Positions 16,786 to 26,196 of a stretch of DNA of 64,000 nucleotides are shown here, piece by piece. The DNA comes from Clostridium culturomicium (GTDB lineage: Bacteria; Bacillota; Clostridia; Clostridiales; Clostridiaceae), in the NCBI RefSeq assembly GCF_000821305.1, contig NZ_CCXK01000014.1, forward strand, positions 483,445 to 547,444, written 5' to 3'. Position 1 is the first letter of the stretch. Each line of letters opens with the position of its first letter. The notes under the pieces were generated by a model. The model saw nothing but the letters and a program-made list of their open reading frames with translations, made no database searches and was not told the DNA's origin. A program made the translations under genes and the position numbers.

Positions 16786-18027
16786 ATGAAGAAAAAAAGC
16801 CCATTAGCTTTCAAAATTTTAATCGGTATGATTCTTGGAATCGTAGTAGGATTCTTTTTTCAAAGTAATCCAGCCTTTGCTGTAAGTTATATAAAACCTT
16901 TCGGTACAATTTTCTTAAACCTTATTAAAATGGTTGTAGTACCCGTTGTTCTTTTTTCAATTATAGTTGGCGTTATCTCCATGAAGGACATCAAAAAAAT
17001 TGGTTCTGTAGGACTTAAAACCATTGCATTTTATATGATAACAACTTGCATAGCTGTTACTTTTGGTTTATTTTTCGCTAACCTCTTAAACGTAGGTGGC
17101 GGATATCAGCTTGCAGGAGAAGCTCTTTCTTATGAAGCCGCTACTGCCCCAAGCTTCATGGACACCTTCGTTAACATTTTTCCTAGTAACGCAGTTGCTC
17201 CTTTAGCAAACGCAACAATGCTTCAAGTAATCGTAATAGCCCTATTCTTCGGCTTTGGAATAATTTTAACAGGAGAAAAAGCTGAACCTGTTGTAAAGTT
17301 TGTTGAAGCCTTCAACGAAGTTTGTATGAACATAATGAATTTGATAATAAAGCTTTCTCCTATCGGCGTATTTGCTCTTTTAGTTCCTGTAATTGCCGAA
17401 AATGGTCCAAGCGTTCTATTACCTCTATTAAAACTGATTGTTATAATTTATTTAGTGTACTTTATTCATATGGTTATTGTGTATTCTTTATCAGTTAAAG
17501 CTATAGCTAAAATCTCGCCAATAACCTTCTTTAAAAATATGTTTCCTGCCATGTCTCTTGCATTTTCTTCAGCAAGCTCCGTTGGCGCATTGCCTCTTAA
17601 CTTAGAATGCACTCAAAAACTCGGTGCTAAAAGTGAAGTTGCAAGCTTTGTATTACCTCTAGGTGCAACCATCAACATGGACGGTACCGCAATATATCAA
17701 GGTGTTTGTGTAATATTTATAGCTCAAGTATTTGGATTTGATCTTTCAATCAGCCAGCAAATTACTATAATTCTTACTTCCACCTTAGCTTCCATAGGAA
17801 CTGCTGGAGTTCCTGGAGCAGGAATGATAATGCTTGCTATGGTTCTTCAAAGTGTAGGGCTTCCAATTGAAGGCATAGCTCTTATCGCCGGTATCGACCG
17901 TATTCTTGATATGGGAAGAACAGTAGTAAACATTACAGGAGATGCTGCCTGCACAGTTTGTGTTTCTGCTATAGAAGATAAAAAATCAAACTTAACTAAT
18001 AACACTCTCAAAGCTGTAGCTTCATAA
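16786..18027 (+). CDS. Dicarboxylate/amino acid:cation symporter (DAACS), copy 1
   Basis: Membrane carrier of 413 residues in the GltP/GltT/DctA family. Diagnostic motifs are the serine-rich SLAFSSASSVGALPLN stretch (re-entrant loop HP1), GATINMDGTAIYQG (TM7) and DRILDMGRTVVNITGDA (TM8), which hold the substrate and cation sites. It would import glutamate, aspartate, Ser/Thr or C4-dicarboxylates; the exact substrate cannot be read from sequence. AGGAGG lies 9 bases before the ATG. Followed after 215 bases by a close paralogue in the same orientation, each with its own terminator carrying the same GCTGTAG/CTACAGC stem, so the pair probably arose by duplication. Confidence 0.92.
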   Translation: MKKKSPLAFKILIGMILGIVVGFFFQSNPAFAVSYIKPFGTIFLNLIKMVVVPVVLFSIIVGVISMKDIKKIGSVGLKTIAFYMITTCIAVTFGLFFANLLNVGGGYQLAGEALSYEAATAPSFMDTFVNIFPSNAVAPLANATMLQVIVIALFFGFGIILTGEKAEPVVKFVEAFNEVCMNIMNLIIKLSPIGVFALLVPVIAENGPSVLLPLLKLIVIIYLVYFIHMVIVYSLSVKAIAKISPITFFKNMFPAMSLAFSSASSVGALPLNLECTQKLGAKSEVASFVLPLGATINMDGTAIYQGVCVIFIAQVFGFDLSISQQITIILTSTLASIGTAGVPGAGMIMLAMVLQSVGLPIEGIALIAGIDRILDMGRTVVNITGDAACTVCVSAIEDKKSNLTNNTLKAVAS

Positions 18028-18040
18028 ATATAGTTTAATA

Positions 18041-18088
18041 AAAAATATGCTGTAGTAATCCCTATTTGGATTCTACAGCATATTTTTT
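18041..18088 (+). terminator. Terminator of DAACS copy 1
   Basis: Stem AAATATGCTGTAG...CTACAGCATATTT followed by T-rich sequence. Confidence 0.85.
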
Positions 18089-18133
18089 ATCCAAATTAAA
18101 TAATCCATTGAGTTTATATTCATATTTTAGATA

Positions 18134-18164
18134 ATTGAAATTTTCATATAGAAAAAATTTCAAT
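18134..18164. promoter_or_regulatory. Palindrome TGAAATTT-N11-AAATTTCA upstream of second symporter
   Basis: Arms ATTGAAATTT and AAATTTCAAT with an 11-base centre, about 80 bases before the start at 18243; the same arms occur before copy 1. Confidence 0.5.
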
Positions 18165-18242
18165 ATCATTCATAAATACGAAACACTTTTACATATAAAT
18201 TTAATATAGACTTAATTTTATTTAATTTAAGGAGGGATATAA

Positions 18243-19481
18243 ATGAAAAAACAAAGATCATTAGCTTTCTACATTTTGATTGGTATGATTCTCGGAATAA
18301 TAGTGGGTATATTATTCCAAGGCAATCCAAATTTTGCAGTAAACTATATTAAACCATTTGGCACCATCTTTTTAAATTTAATTAAAATGGTTGTAGTTCC
18401 TGTTGTACTATTTTCTATCATTGCTGGTGTAATCTCCATGAAGGACATAAAAAAAGTTGGTTCTGTTGGTGTCAAAACCATTGCTTTCTATATGGTAACT
18501 ACCTGTATCGCCGTAACTTTAGGCCTTATTTTTGCTAATATTTTAAGAGTAGGCGGCGGATATAAATTAGCTGGAGAAGCTCTTACTTATGAAGCAGCTG
18601 TAGCTCCAAGCTTTATGGAAACCTTCGTAAATATTTTCCCTAGCAACGCTGTTGCACCTCTTGCAAATGCAACTATGCTTCAGGTTATTGTCATAGCTTT
18701 ATTCTTCGGATTTGGTATTATCGTTGCTGAAAAAAAAGCTGAACCTGTTGTAAAGTTTGTTGAATCCTTCAATGAAGTTTGCATGAAGGTCATGTCAATG
18801 ATAATTAAACTATCTCCTATAGGAGTATTTGCTCTTTTAGTACCTGTTGTTGCCACCAATGGACCACAAGTGCTATTACCTCTATTAAAGCTAATATTAA
18901 TCGTTTATCTAGTTTATATAGTTCACATGGTAGTTGTTTACTCAACTACAGTAAAAGTCATGGCAAAAATATCACCATTAACCTTCTTCAAAAATATGAT
19001 TCCTGCAATGACCATGGCATTTTCCTCCGCTAGTTCTGTTGGTACATTGCCTCTAAACATGGAATGCACTCAAAATATGGGAGCTAAAAAAGAAATATCA
19101 AGCTTTGTACTTCCACTCGGTGCCACAATCAACATGGATGGAACTGCAATATACCAAGGTGTATGTGCAATTTTCATTGCTGAAGTATTCGGTTTAGAAT
19201 TAACTATAGGTCAGCAGCTTACAGTTATTTTAACAGCAACCTTAGCTTCAATTGGTACAGCCGGTGTTCCTGGAGCAGGAATGATAATGCTTGCTATGGT
19301 ACTTCAAAGTGTAGGCCTACCTATAGAAGGTATCGCTCTTATAGCTGGTATAGATCGTATTCTTGATATGGGTAGAACAACTGTAAATATTACAGGTGAT
19401 GCTGCATGTACTATGTGCATTTCTGCTATGGAAGATAAAAAAATAAATAAATCCTCAAATAATAAAACTGTATCAAATTAA
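18243..19481 (+). CDS. Dicarboxylate/amino acid:cation symporter (DAACS), copy 2
   Basis: A 412-residue paralogue of the preceding gene, nearly collinear with it from end to end. The HP1 serine-rich loop (MAFSSASSVGTLPLN), GATINMDGTAIYQG and DRILDMGRTTVNITGDA are all conserved. Differences cluster in the N-terminal helices, the loop after EALTYEAAV and the C-terminal tail, consistent with duplication and some divergence in specificity. AAGGAGGG precedes the ATG. Separate terminator and upstream palindrome suggest independent but related control. Confidence 0.92.
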   Translation: MKKQRSLAFYILIGMILGIIVGILFQGNPNFAVNYIKPFGTIFLNLIKMVVVPVVLFSIIAGVISMKDIKKVGSVGVKTIAFYMVTTCIAVTLGLIFANILRVGGGYKLAGEALTYEAAVAPSFMETFVNIFPSNAVAPLANATMLQVIVIALFFGFGIIVAEKKAEPVVKFVESFNEVCMKVMSMIIKLSPIGVFALLVPVVATNGPQVLLPLLKLILIVYLVYIVHMVVVYSTTVKVMAKISPLTFFKNMIPAMTMAFSSASSVGTLPLNMECTQNMGAKKEISSFVLPLGATINMDGTAIYQGVCAIFIAEVFGLELTIGQQLTVILTATLASIGTAGVPGAGMIMLAMVLQSVGLPIEGIALIAGIDRILDMGRTTVNITGDAACTMCISAMEDKKINKSSNNKTVSN

Positions 19482-19491
19482 ACTCATAAGT

Positions 19492-19533
19492 AAAAGCATG
19501 CTGTAGATGAACTTATCTACAGCATGCTTTTTA
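19492..19533 (+). terminator. Terminator of DAACS copy 2
   Basis: Stem AAAAGCATGCTGTAGAT...ATCTACAGCATGCTTTT with T-tract. Confidence 0.87.
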
Positions 19534-19635
19534 TTTTATCGAAAATAAACCATTTATGTTTGGTATAATTGTATTAATGTTACTTCTTAGGTTGACACTT
19601 TAAATAATATATACAATTTATTGGAGGATGATCAT

Positions 19636-20109
19636 ATGGCAATAGAATTAGTTCGAGAATACTTTAAGGACCTTGGTATAGATGAGAGAATTCAAGAATT
19701 TGATGTTTCTAGTGCAACTGTTGACTTGGCAGCAAATGCTTTAAACGTTAAACCTCAAAGAATTGCTAAAACACTATCTTTTAAGACAAAAGACGGTGAT
19801 AGCTGTATATTAGTTGTTACTGCTGGCGATGCCAAAATAGATAACTCTAAATTTAAGTCAAAGTTTTCTATGAAAGCAAAAATGCTTACTCCTGAAGAAG
19901 TAGACACCTTAGTAGGCCACAGTATAGGTGGAGTATGCCCTTTTGCCATTTCTCCTAACATTCTAGTTTATTTAGATGAATCTTTAAAAAGATTCAATAC
20001 CATATTTCCAGCCTGTGGAAGCAGCAACAGTGCAATAGAGCTAAACTGTGAGGAGCTATTTAAATATTCAAATGCCATGGAGTGGGTAGATGTTTGCAAG
20101 ATAGTATAG
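19636..20109 (+). CDS. YbaK/ProX-type aminoacyl-tRNA deacylase
   Basis: A 157-residue stand-alone editing-domain protein (YbaK/aaRS-associated family). Features are KTLSFKT with the conserved Lys, VVTAGDAKID, the GGVCPFAI loop (the GxxxP motif that positions the tRNA 3' end) and FPACGSSNSAIEL. The family hydrolyses mischarged tRNAs such as Cys- or Ala-tRNA-Pro. I set the start at the ATG at 19636, since GGAGG lies 8 bases upstream; a TTG five codons earlier overlaps that site. Single gene with its own terminator. Confidence 0.88.
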   Translation: MAIELVREYFKDLGIDERIQEFDVSSATVDLAANALNVKPQRIAKTLSFKTKDGDSCILVVTAGDAKIDNSKFKSKFSMKAKMLTPEEVDTLVGHSIGGVCPFAISPNILVYLDESLKRFNTIFPACGSSNSAIELNCEELFKYSNAMEWVDVCKIV

Positions 20110-20124
20110 AATCAATCATTAAAT

Positions 20125-20157
20125 AAAAGCTTCTCCTTCAACTTAGGAGAAGCTTTT
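20125..20157 (+). terminator. Terminator of the YbaK-like gene
   Basis: Stem AAAAGCTTCTCCT, seven-base loop, AGGAGAAGCTTTT. It could also serve the convergent minus-strand gene ending at 20199. Confidence 0.85.
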
Positions 20158-20198
20158 AACGCCTTTGACTCTATCATTCTAAGTTCTTTACTTTTAAA

Positions 20199-21062
20199 TT
20201 AGTTTACGACAACCACAGCCTGCTTACCTAAATCTTCATATCTTTGTTCAACAATCTCTTTTTTGTATGCAACCAGCCCATTATTATTGTATGGATCATT
20301 AAAATAATAACTTGTGTCATCATATCCAACTAAAACTAAGCAATGCTCTCCACCAATCCAGTGATATCTTAATCCATTACTCTTAAGCAGCCAATCTGTT
20401 CCTTCAGAAGGCGGTTCCATTTCTATAGTAGCCCACACTAAAACCGGTATTCCCTTTTCAATATATTTTTCCGTAATTTCTTCCAAGCTTGTACCAGTTA
20501 TGTTTTCTGCTTTTTTTCCACCGTCTAATATCTTATTCATAGATTTGACTATAACAGGCGCAAAACAACCATAGCTATATGAACTCCTCGGATCTCCTAT
20601 AAAGTACTCATTAGGATCTTCTGCAATTAAAATCCCATCTTTGGATTCTATTGTTGAGGTATCTAAATATTTATCCACATACTGATCTACGAATATTTCA
20701 TACCCATAATACTGTAATAACATAGTCGCACTTACAACCTCACAGCCTGATGGATAATAATTTGTTTGATCTATATAGGGTACATCTATAATTCCCTTTC
20801 TCTTTGAAATCTTCTGTTTGCCACTACTAGGCACATTATTAACTACACTTCTAACTTCATGCTTTACCTCTTCATCTTCATTACTATTTATTTTTTGTGT
20901 TTCATTTATCCCCACAGCTTTTTTCCCTAGAGTGTTACTTCCTTGGGACATACCCATACTAAATGCTGAAATTGTAAACATTCCAAGCACAGTCCCACAT
21001 AGAATCATCCTTTTAAGGCTTTTCTTTTTATCATATAAAGTTTTTTTCTTCAACTTTAGCAT
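20199..21062 (-). CDS. Exported C39-like cysteine peptidase
   Basis: A 287-residue protein with a basic N terminus and one hydrophobic segment (about 18-36) that acts as anchor or signal. The papain-like C39_2 domain starts at VPYIDQ. The catalytic Cys is in YPSGCEVVSATMLL (Cys 107) and the His in YHWIGGEHCLVLVGYDD, followed by FNDPYNN that may supply the Asp. The family includes secreted peptidases and bacteriocin-leader-type folds; no ABC domain is attached, so it is a stand-alone secreted enzyme. Substrate unknown. Neighbouring SleC-like protein suggests envelope or spore context, which is inference. Confidence 0.82.
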   Translation of the reverse strand: MLKLKKKTLYDKKKSLKRMILCGTVLGMFTISAFSMGMSQGSNTLGKKAVGINETQKINSNEDEEVKHEVRSVVNNVPSSGKQKISKRKGIIDVPYIDQTNYYPSGCEVVSATMLLQYYGYEIFVDQYVDKYLDTSTIESKDGILIAEDPNEYFIGDPRSSYSYGCFAPVIVKSMNKILDGGKKAENITGTSLEEITEKYIEKGIPVLVWATIEMEPPSEGTDWLLKSNGLRYHWIGGEHCLVLVGYDDTSYYFNDPYNNNGLVAYKKEIVEQRYEDLGKQAVVVVN

Positions 21063-21229
21063 ATACTCTTCTCCCTTTTAATATATTTATAGCTTAGCGC
21101 TTTTTACTAATCAGTATAATTTATTTCTACCTCGCCTTACATTTTACCTTTTATTACCATAAATATTTTTTCTCATTATTTCTACATACGATTATATTTA
21201 TCAGCTTTATATTCTATCGAAAAATAAAT

Positions 21230-21255
21230 AAAGAGAACTTTAAGGAGTTCTCTTT
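21230..21255 (-). terminator. Terminator of the SleC-like gene
   Basis: Stem AAAGAGAACT, six-base loop, AGTTCTCTTT, then TATTTATTTTT on the minus strand. Confidence 0.82.
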
Positions 21256-21295
21256 GTCTTATTTTATAGTATTTTTATTAAAATATACTTTATTT

Positions 21296-22795
21296 TTATT
21301 TCAGATCACAATATACCTCATATATTTTATCCCATGTTTGTTTTCCAACAATACCATCCACATCTATATTATTGAATTTCTTTTGAAATGCTAAAACGGC
21401 AGCCTTAGTATTCAAATCGAACTCCCCATTGACATCCAATTGAGGTATCACAGAATAATATTGACTTACTACTCTTAAATACCTTTGAAATTCCCTTACT
21501 GCGGCTCCCGAATCTCCATACCTCAACAAATATTCCGGTGATACTCCAATGTTATGTTCTTCATCATCTTCTATAAAATCTAAAAGCTTTTTAGTATTGT
21601 TATAAATTAATGAAATTTTATACCAAGTTACTCTATTCACTACTCCTGTAGAAGCAATGTTGAATATTTCCTGAAAAGTCTTAACCGCTTTATAAGTATC
21701 GTTATTAAATTCTCCCGTAATAATGTCAATTTTATTTATTGCAGTAAAATTCTCTGATATTTTATTAAGCTTTTTCTGAATACCTTCTACCATTTTGCCA
21801 TTACTGCCGACCTTCAACTCATCACCACTATACTGTTCATCAAGTCCATAAACATCAGATATCTTTTCCAATCTGATATCATCCCCAAAATACTTTTTCA
21901 AAATCTCCAAGGCATCACATCCGTTATTTGCCATAACTACAGTTCCCCATTTTGATAAACCACTACCTGATTCACTTATTCCATTACATGATGATGCCAG
22001 AATTGGACCTTTTCCTTCTTTACTCTCAATACACTCATTAAATACTTCATCTACTATTCTGGATATATTATCATAAATATTTCTTCCACGAACAAATTCT
22101 TGATCATAAGCACTACAATTAGTTACATCAAAAGCATAACCCTTATTTTTATACCATTCCGTTTGTATTCTATTTAATACAAAGGATATTTCAGCATATA
22201 CATTTGCTCTTATAGCTTCCACTGGCCATGTTGGATAAATCTCACTTGAAGCAACATTTTTAATATAATCTAAGAAATCAAGTGTTACATTTTCAGCATA
22301 TGAGTTTGGTGCACCTAAATGAACAGTAACATATTCAGGTATTACCAATGGTACACATCCACCCGAGCCTATCTTTATACCTTCAATCCTGTTTCTCTGA
22401 GTTAACTCAAGCAGTTTATGTGGTGGAATAAATGTAAACTCTGCTTCCTCCATAAAGACTCTTTCCTTCTTAGTAGGAATCATTTCCACATTTTGAATGC
22501 TTATTATATCTGGAAAGATATGAATCCCCTCAATTGCAACATCTCTATATCCCTTAGCCCTTATATATATATCGTAACTTGAATAAGGAACATCCTTTGA
22601 TGCTGGATTTTCTCCAACTGATCTATCAGGAGTATTGACAGTAACAACTTTACTAATTCCGCACTCATCTGTAGTCAAAATCTTACCATCTTCAAACTCT
22701 ATTGCTGCACTCTCAATTATAAAAATATTTCCACCACTAACTGGCATAACATTTTTAGCTGAAAAAAGCTGTACCTTTATAAAACCTTTCCCCAT
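21296..22795 (-). CDS. SleC-like protein: SpoIID-type domain plus two peptidoglycan-binding repeats
   Basis: A 499-residue protein without signal peptide. A beta-rich N-terminal region (about 1-125) precedes a SpoIID-like lytic-transglycosylase segment, recognisable by NVASSEIYPTWPVEAIRANV and YDQEFVRGRNIYDNI. Two PG_binding_1 repeats follow (GSNGKMVEGIQKKLN...TGEFNNDTYKAVKTFQ and GDSGAAVREFQRYLR...NGEFDLNTKAAVLAFQ). This order matches clostridial SleC, a spore cortex-lytic enzyme made as an inactive precursor; SleC usually is about 420-440 residues with one binding repeat, so this is a longer relative. The start is the ATG with AAGGAG 6 bases before it; an in-frame ATG nine codons upstream lacks a site. 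Confidence 0.75.
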   Translation of the reverse strand: MGKGFIKVQLFSAKNVMPVSGGNIFIIESAAIEFEDGKILTTDECGISKVVTVNTPDRSVGENPASKDVPYSSYDIYIRAKGYRDVAIEGIHIFPDIISIQNVEMIPTKKERVFMEEAEFTFIPPHKLLELTQRNRIEGIKIGSGGCVPLVIPEYVTVHLGAPNSYAENVTLDFLDYIKNVASSEIYPTWPVEAIRANVYAEISFVLNRIQTEWYKNKGYAFDVTNCSAYDQEFVRGRNIYDNISRIVDEVFNECIESKEGKGPILASSCNGISESGSGLSKWGTVVMANNGCDALEILKKYFGDDIRLEKISDVYGLDEQYSGDELKVGSNGKMVEGIQKKLNKISENFTAINKIDIITGEFNNDTYKAVKTFQEIFNIASTGVVNRVTWYKISLIYNNTKKLLDFIEDDEEHNIGVSPEYLLRYGDSGAAVREFQRYLRVVSQYYSVIPQLDVNGEFDLNTKAAVLAFQKKFNNIDVDGIVGKQTWDKIYEVYCDLK

Positions 22796-22893
22796 GGTTT
22801 TCTCCTTTAAATTAATGTTCATATTATAATATGTTCATCCATGGAATTATGCTAATGTTATTTTAAATACTAAAGGTTTAGATATAACTTTAT

Positions 22894-22928
22894 AAAAAAA
22901 AGAAACCTCTTTTGAGATTTCTTTTTTT
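22894..22928 (-). terminator. Terminator of the second NSS gene
   Basis: Imperfect stem AAAGAAACCTC, TTTT loop, GAGATTTCTTT with long A and T runs, about 65 bases after the stop at 22995. Confidence 0.7.
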
Positions 22929-22994
22929 ATAGTAATACTTATTTTAACTAACTATTGTTTGTCTCTAAAAAAGAAATACTAATATATCTCATTC

Positions 22995-24368
22995 TTATAA
23001 CTGAATACCAAACACTTTAGCTATAGCTGGTAATACGCCAATGGCATTTAGCCATATAAAGAATATTAAAACCGGAGCAACATATCTTATCATTAATATA
23101 AAAAATTTCTTAAATACAAATTTATATCTACCACCACTAGTTATTTCTTCAATCGCATTATCAACACCCCATACATAACCAATAAATATACACATTGATA
23201 AAGCCGCTAATGGCATCAATACATTTTCAGCTAAAAAGCTCATAAAGTCGAAGAAATTATATCCCATTATTAAAAAGTCACTCATAGGACCATTTGCTAA
23301 TGAACAAGGAATTCCAACTAAAAATATAATTGTAGCAAGTCCTATTGTAGCTTTTTTTCTTTCAATCTTAAAGATATCAATAACAAATGAAACAACTACT
23401 TCCAATAAAGATATTGCAGATGTTAAAGCTGCAAATAAAATTAATACAAAGAATAAAATTCCAAAGAATTGTCCAAAAGGCATTGCATCAAATACTGATG
23501 GCAATGTAATAAACATTAAGCTTGGACCTGCTGTCGGCTCAAACCCAAAAGCAAATACAGCTGGTAAAACTGCTAATCCTGCCAACATTGCTACTCCAGT
23601 ATCTATAGCTGGTATAATCAATGCATTTTTTTCAAGATTCTCTTCTTTTCCAAGATAACTTCCATAAGTTATTATCGCTCCCATACCTAGGCTCAATGAA
23701 AAGAATGCTTGTCCCATAGCTGCCATTACTGTACTAATTGTTACCTTTGAAAAATCAGGTTTTAAGAAAAATTTAATTCCCTCCATAGCTCCATCTAATG
23801 TAACTGAACGAATAACTACACCAATTAATAAAATAAATAAAGCCGGCATCATAACCTTACTTGCCTTCTCTATTCCTCCTGAAACCCCTTTCAAAACTAT
23901 TATGCAGCACATTGCCATAAATATAAAATGCCACACAATTGGAGCTGTTGTGGATGAAATAAAGCTTCCAAAATACGCACCAGCTTCTGAACCAACGATT
24001 CCACCTGTAACATACTTACCAATGTAATTTAATACCCATCCTCCAATTACACTATAAAAAGATAAAATACAAAAACCAACTATTACACCTATAATTCCTG
24101 CAAAGGCCCATTTTTCATTAAGTTTTTTATATGCTCCTACTGCACTAAGCTGTGTCTTTCGTCCTATTGCCATTTCTCCAAGCATTATTACGAAACCAAT
24201 AACAACAATCATTAATAAATATAAAACTACGAAGGCACCTCCACCGTTAGCCCCAGCCAAATAAGGAAACTTCCATATGTTCCCTAAACCTACAGCCGAT
24301 CCTGCCGCAGCTAATATAAATCCAATATTAGATGCCCACTGTCCTCTTTGATTACTCTGACTATTCAT
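22995..24368 (-). CDS. NSS-family Na+-dependent amino acid symporter, second copy
   Basis: A 457-residue LeuT-fold carrier with TM1 motif GSAVGLGNIWKFPYLAGANGGG, typical of bacterial NSS (compare the Met/Ser variant WMFSYKLGKYGG in the first copy). About 11-12 hydrophobic segments are visible. It should couple Na+ to import of a hydrophobic or aromatic amino acid. Unlike the first NSS gene there is no leader peptide or attenuator upstream, only a possible TATAAT about 95 bases before the start, so the two carriers appear differently regulated. GGAG lies about 13 bases before the ATG, which is a rather long spacing. Confidence 0.9.
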   Translation of the reverse strand: MNSQSNQRGQWASNIGFILAAAGSAVGLGNIWKFPYLAGANGGGAFVVLYLLMIVVIGFVIMLGEMAIGRKTQLSAVGAYKKLNEKWAFAGIIGVIVGFCILSFYSVIGGWVLNYIGKYVTGGIVGSEAGAYFGSFISSTTAPIVWHFIFMAMCCIIVLKGVSGGIEKASKVMMPALFILLIGVVIRSVTLDGAMEGIKFFLKPDFSKVTISTVMAAMGQAFFSLSLGMGAIITYGSYLGKEENLEKNALIIPAIDTGVAMLAGLAVLPAVFAFGFEPTAGPSLMFITLPSVFDAMPFGQFFGILFFVLILFAALTSAISLLEVVVSFVIDIFKIERKKATIGLATIIFLVGIPCSLANGPMSDFLIMGYNFFDFMSFLAENVLMPLAALSMCIFIGYVWGVDNAIEEITSGGRYKFVFKKFFILMIRYVAPVLIFFIWLNAIGVLPAIAKVFGIQL

Positions 24369-24628
24369 TTGTTCATTTCTCCATTTCTCTTGTTTTTCTT
24401 TTATTTCATAAGTAAATTTAAAACTGTATACAATAAGTTGTAACGGATTTTTTAATTATAAATAAACTTTTCTTAAATTTCAATAAATTTTAGCTATATA
24501 TATTTCATTTAACACATGAAAAACTTTTCAACTTTTTATTTTAATACAAATAGTATCCAAATTTCCAAATTTAATTACTTACTGCATTTTAAATTAAAAG
24601 TCTTTCAAATAAATTTTATCAATTAATA

Positions 24629-24654
24629 AGGAGGTAGATTTTACTCTACCTCCT
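24629..24654 (-). terminator. Hairpin terminator after the 168-residue membrane protein gene
   Basis: Stem AGGAGGTAGA, six-base loop, TCTACCTCCT, just after the stop at 24667. The following minus-strand TTATTAATT is a poor T-tract, so efficiency is uncertain. Confidence 0.6.
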
Positions 24655-24666
24655 CATTTAAAACTT

Positions 24667-25173
24667 TTATGTTGGTATTAATCCTGGATTTATTTGTGTT
24701 CCACTATTACCTTGTTTTGAATTCACCCTCTGGTCTATATCATAATTTTTTCTACTGATTACTGTTGCTATATATGCTAATAATGCTGCTACAAATGCAT
24801 TATAGGATTTTGCTATTGCCACATTATCACGTTTATCACAAGGAGCATTTGCTTTTCTCATATAATCCTCATAATTTATAGCCAAAAAAACTGCAGTAAT
24901 ATAAAGAAACATGAAATTTGCAAACTCTGGTATATTACTCACATCTGGCATATTTTTACCATAGCTAGTATTATTAAGCGTGTCACATATATCAACCTTA
25001 GACCTATATATGTAATACAAATTCAAAACAATTGCAATGATGATTAATACTAATGTATCAGAAGATATATTTAATACATTTAAATTGTATTTTAACTCCT
25101 GAGTATCTACTTGTCCACTAGAGCTCTTTTTAGTTGTTGGTGTCCCTATTTGAAAAACTCCTGGAAAAACCAT
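24667..25173 (-). CDS. Small membrane protein of unknown function
   Basis: A 168-residue protein with a polar, Ser/Thr-rich N terminus (residues about 1-35) and three hydrophobic segments (about 40-57, 86-100 and 128-140). Two conserved-looking Cys (in DICDTL and APCDKR) lie between them. I do not recognise the family. TTAGGAGGAGAGTAT precedes the ATG, so translation should be strong. Flanked on both sides by hairpins, suggesting a single-gene transcript. Confidence 0.7.
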   Translation of the reverse strand: MVFPGVFQIGTPTTKKSSSGQVDTQELKYNLNVLNISSDTLVLIIIAIVLNLYYIYRSKVDICDTLNNTSYGKNMPDVSNIPEFANFMFLYITAVFLAINYEDYMRKANAPCDKRDNVAIAKSYNAFVAALLAYIATVISRKNYDIDQRVNSKQGNSGTQINPGLIPT

Positions 25174-25260
25174 ATACTCTCCTCCTAAGTGTCATATATA
25201 TTCAATATATGATTTATCACTTTTTTTGTTTCAAAAACTTGAGAATTACTTCATACTAAA

Positions 25261-25305
25261 AGAGAATGTTCAAAGTAATTTTCCAATCATTTTGATACAT
25301 TCTCT
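25261..25305 (-). terminator. Long hairpin between the EcsC-like and membrane-protein genes
   Basis: AGAGAATGTTCAAA pairs with TTTGATACATTCTCT (one bulge); on the minus strand it is followed by TTTTAG. It lies about 100 bases after the EcsC-like stop. Confidence 0.6.
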
Positions 25306-25401
25306 TCTCTCCAAACAAGTAAATTATCTTTTGTATGACTATACCTTATTATATTATTCATCTCTAATTATGTTCACAAAAACTCTACTCTTCAATTAAT
25401 T

Positions 25402-26196
25402 TTAATATTTTTGCAAGTATCTTTTTTTATATTTTAATTTACTATAGGTACTTACTTTGTTTATTACCTTAAAATTTATAATTCCTCCGATTACTCCAAT
25501 AATGGGAACGCCTTGAATAAATTTAGTTGTTAACATAGCTTGTGATAATACTTTAGACGTATTTCTAATCTCTTCATCTAATATATAATTATTAGGCTTA
25601 TTATTAAAAATATCATCACTCAGCTGTTCTAATATACTATTATATTTTCTTAGTTCATCTCCAGAGGTTAATGCTCCACAAATCAGATTTAAAACATAGA
25701 TCTGCTCAAACTCATCCTCATAATTAAAACCATAACTTAAAGCAATCTCATATACAGTCTTTAATATCATTGTAATAAATAAAGGTATATCAGGTATTCC
25801 TATTCCTAAAAGCCCCAATCCGCCACCTTCAACAGTTGATATTGTAGTGTTAACAAAATTACTTTTCTTAGAGATACTATCTAACTCCTTTATTTTCTTT
25901 TTAGTTAATGATTTCTCAATAGCATAATTTTTAATATCATGCTCAATCTGAAGTTTCTCTTTATCATAAAGCTTCTCAATATATTTAGTCCCTTTTGACA
26001 ATACAGTATTAAATCCTTGATAAAAAGCATTATCAAGGGTAACCTTTATTCTATCAGGAATACTTTCTTCAACCTTATTGATTATTGGACTTACTTTTTC
26101 TTCATACACCTTACTATTCTTTTTATTTAATATTTTCTTTTCTTTCTTATCTATTTTTTTAAGTTGCTTGTCTATAATTTTCTTCAAAAACTTCAC
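25402..26196 (-). CDS. EcsC-family protein
   Basis: A 264-residue protein with a very Lys-rich N terminus (KKIDKKEKKILNKKN) and an EcsC-like region (about 110-255) with two amphipathic or hydrophobic stretches around GGGLGLLGIGIPDIPLFITMILK and IPIIGVIGGIINFKVINK. Function of the family is unknown; it associates with membranes. The frame opens with GTG at 26196, but GGGGG is then adjacent to it, and a TTG at 26187 (8 bases from that site) may be the real start. It overlaps the lipid kinase gene by 38 bases, implying translational coupling. Confidence 0.78.
   Translation of the reverse strand: MKFLKKIIDKQLKKIDKKEKKILNKKNSKVYEEKVSPIINKVEESIPDRIKVTLDNAFYQGFNTVLSKGTKYIEKLYDKEKLQIEHDIKNYAIEKSLTKKKIKELDSISKKSNFVNTTISTVEGGGLGLLGIGIPDIPLFITMILKTVYEIALSYGFNYEDEFEQIYVLNLICGALTSGDELRKYNSILEQLSDDIFNNKPNNYILDEEIRNTSKVLSQAMLTTKFIQGVPIIGVIGGIINFKVINKVSTYSKLKYKKRYLQKY

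Noticed and set aside
22995..24660. A second tyrosine-type attenuator before the other NSS gene
   Set aside because: No leader frame with repeated amino-acid codons and no hairpin series is present; only a simple promoter-like TATAAT.
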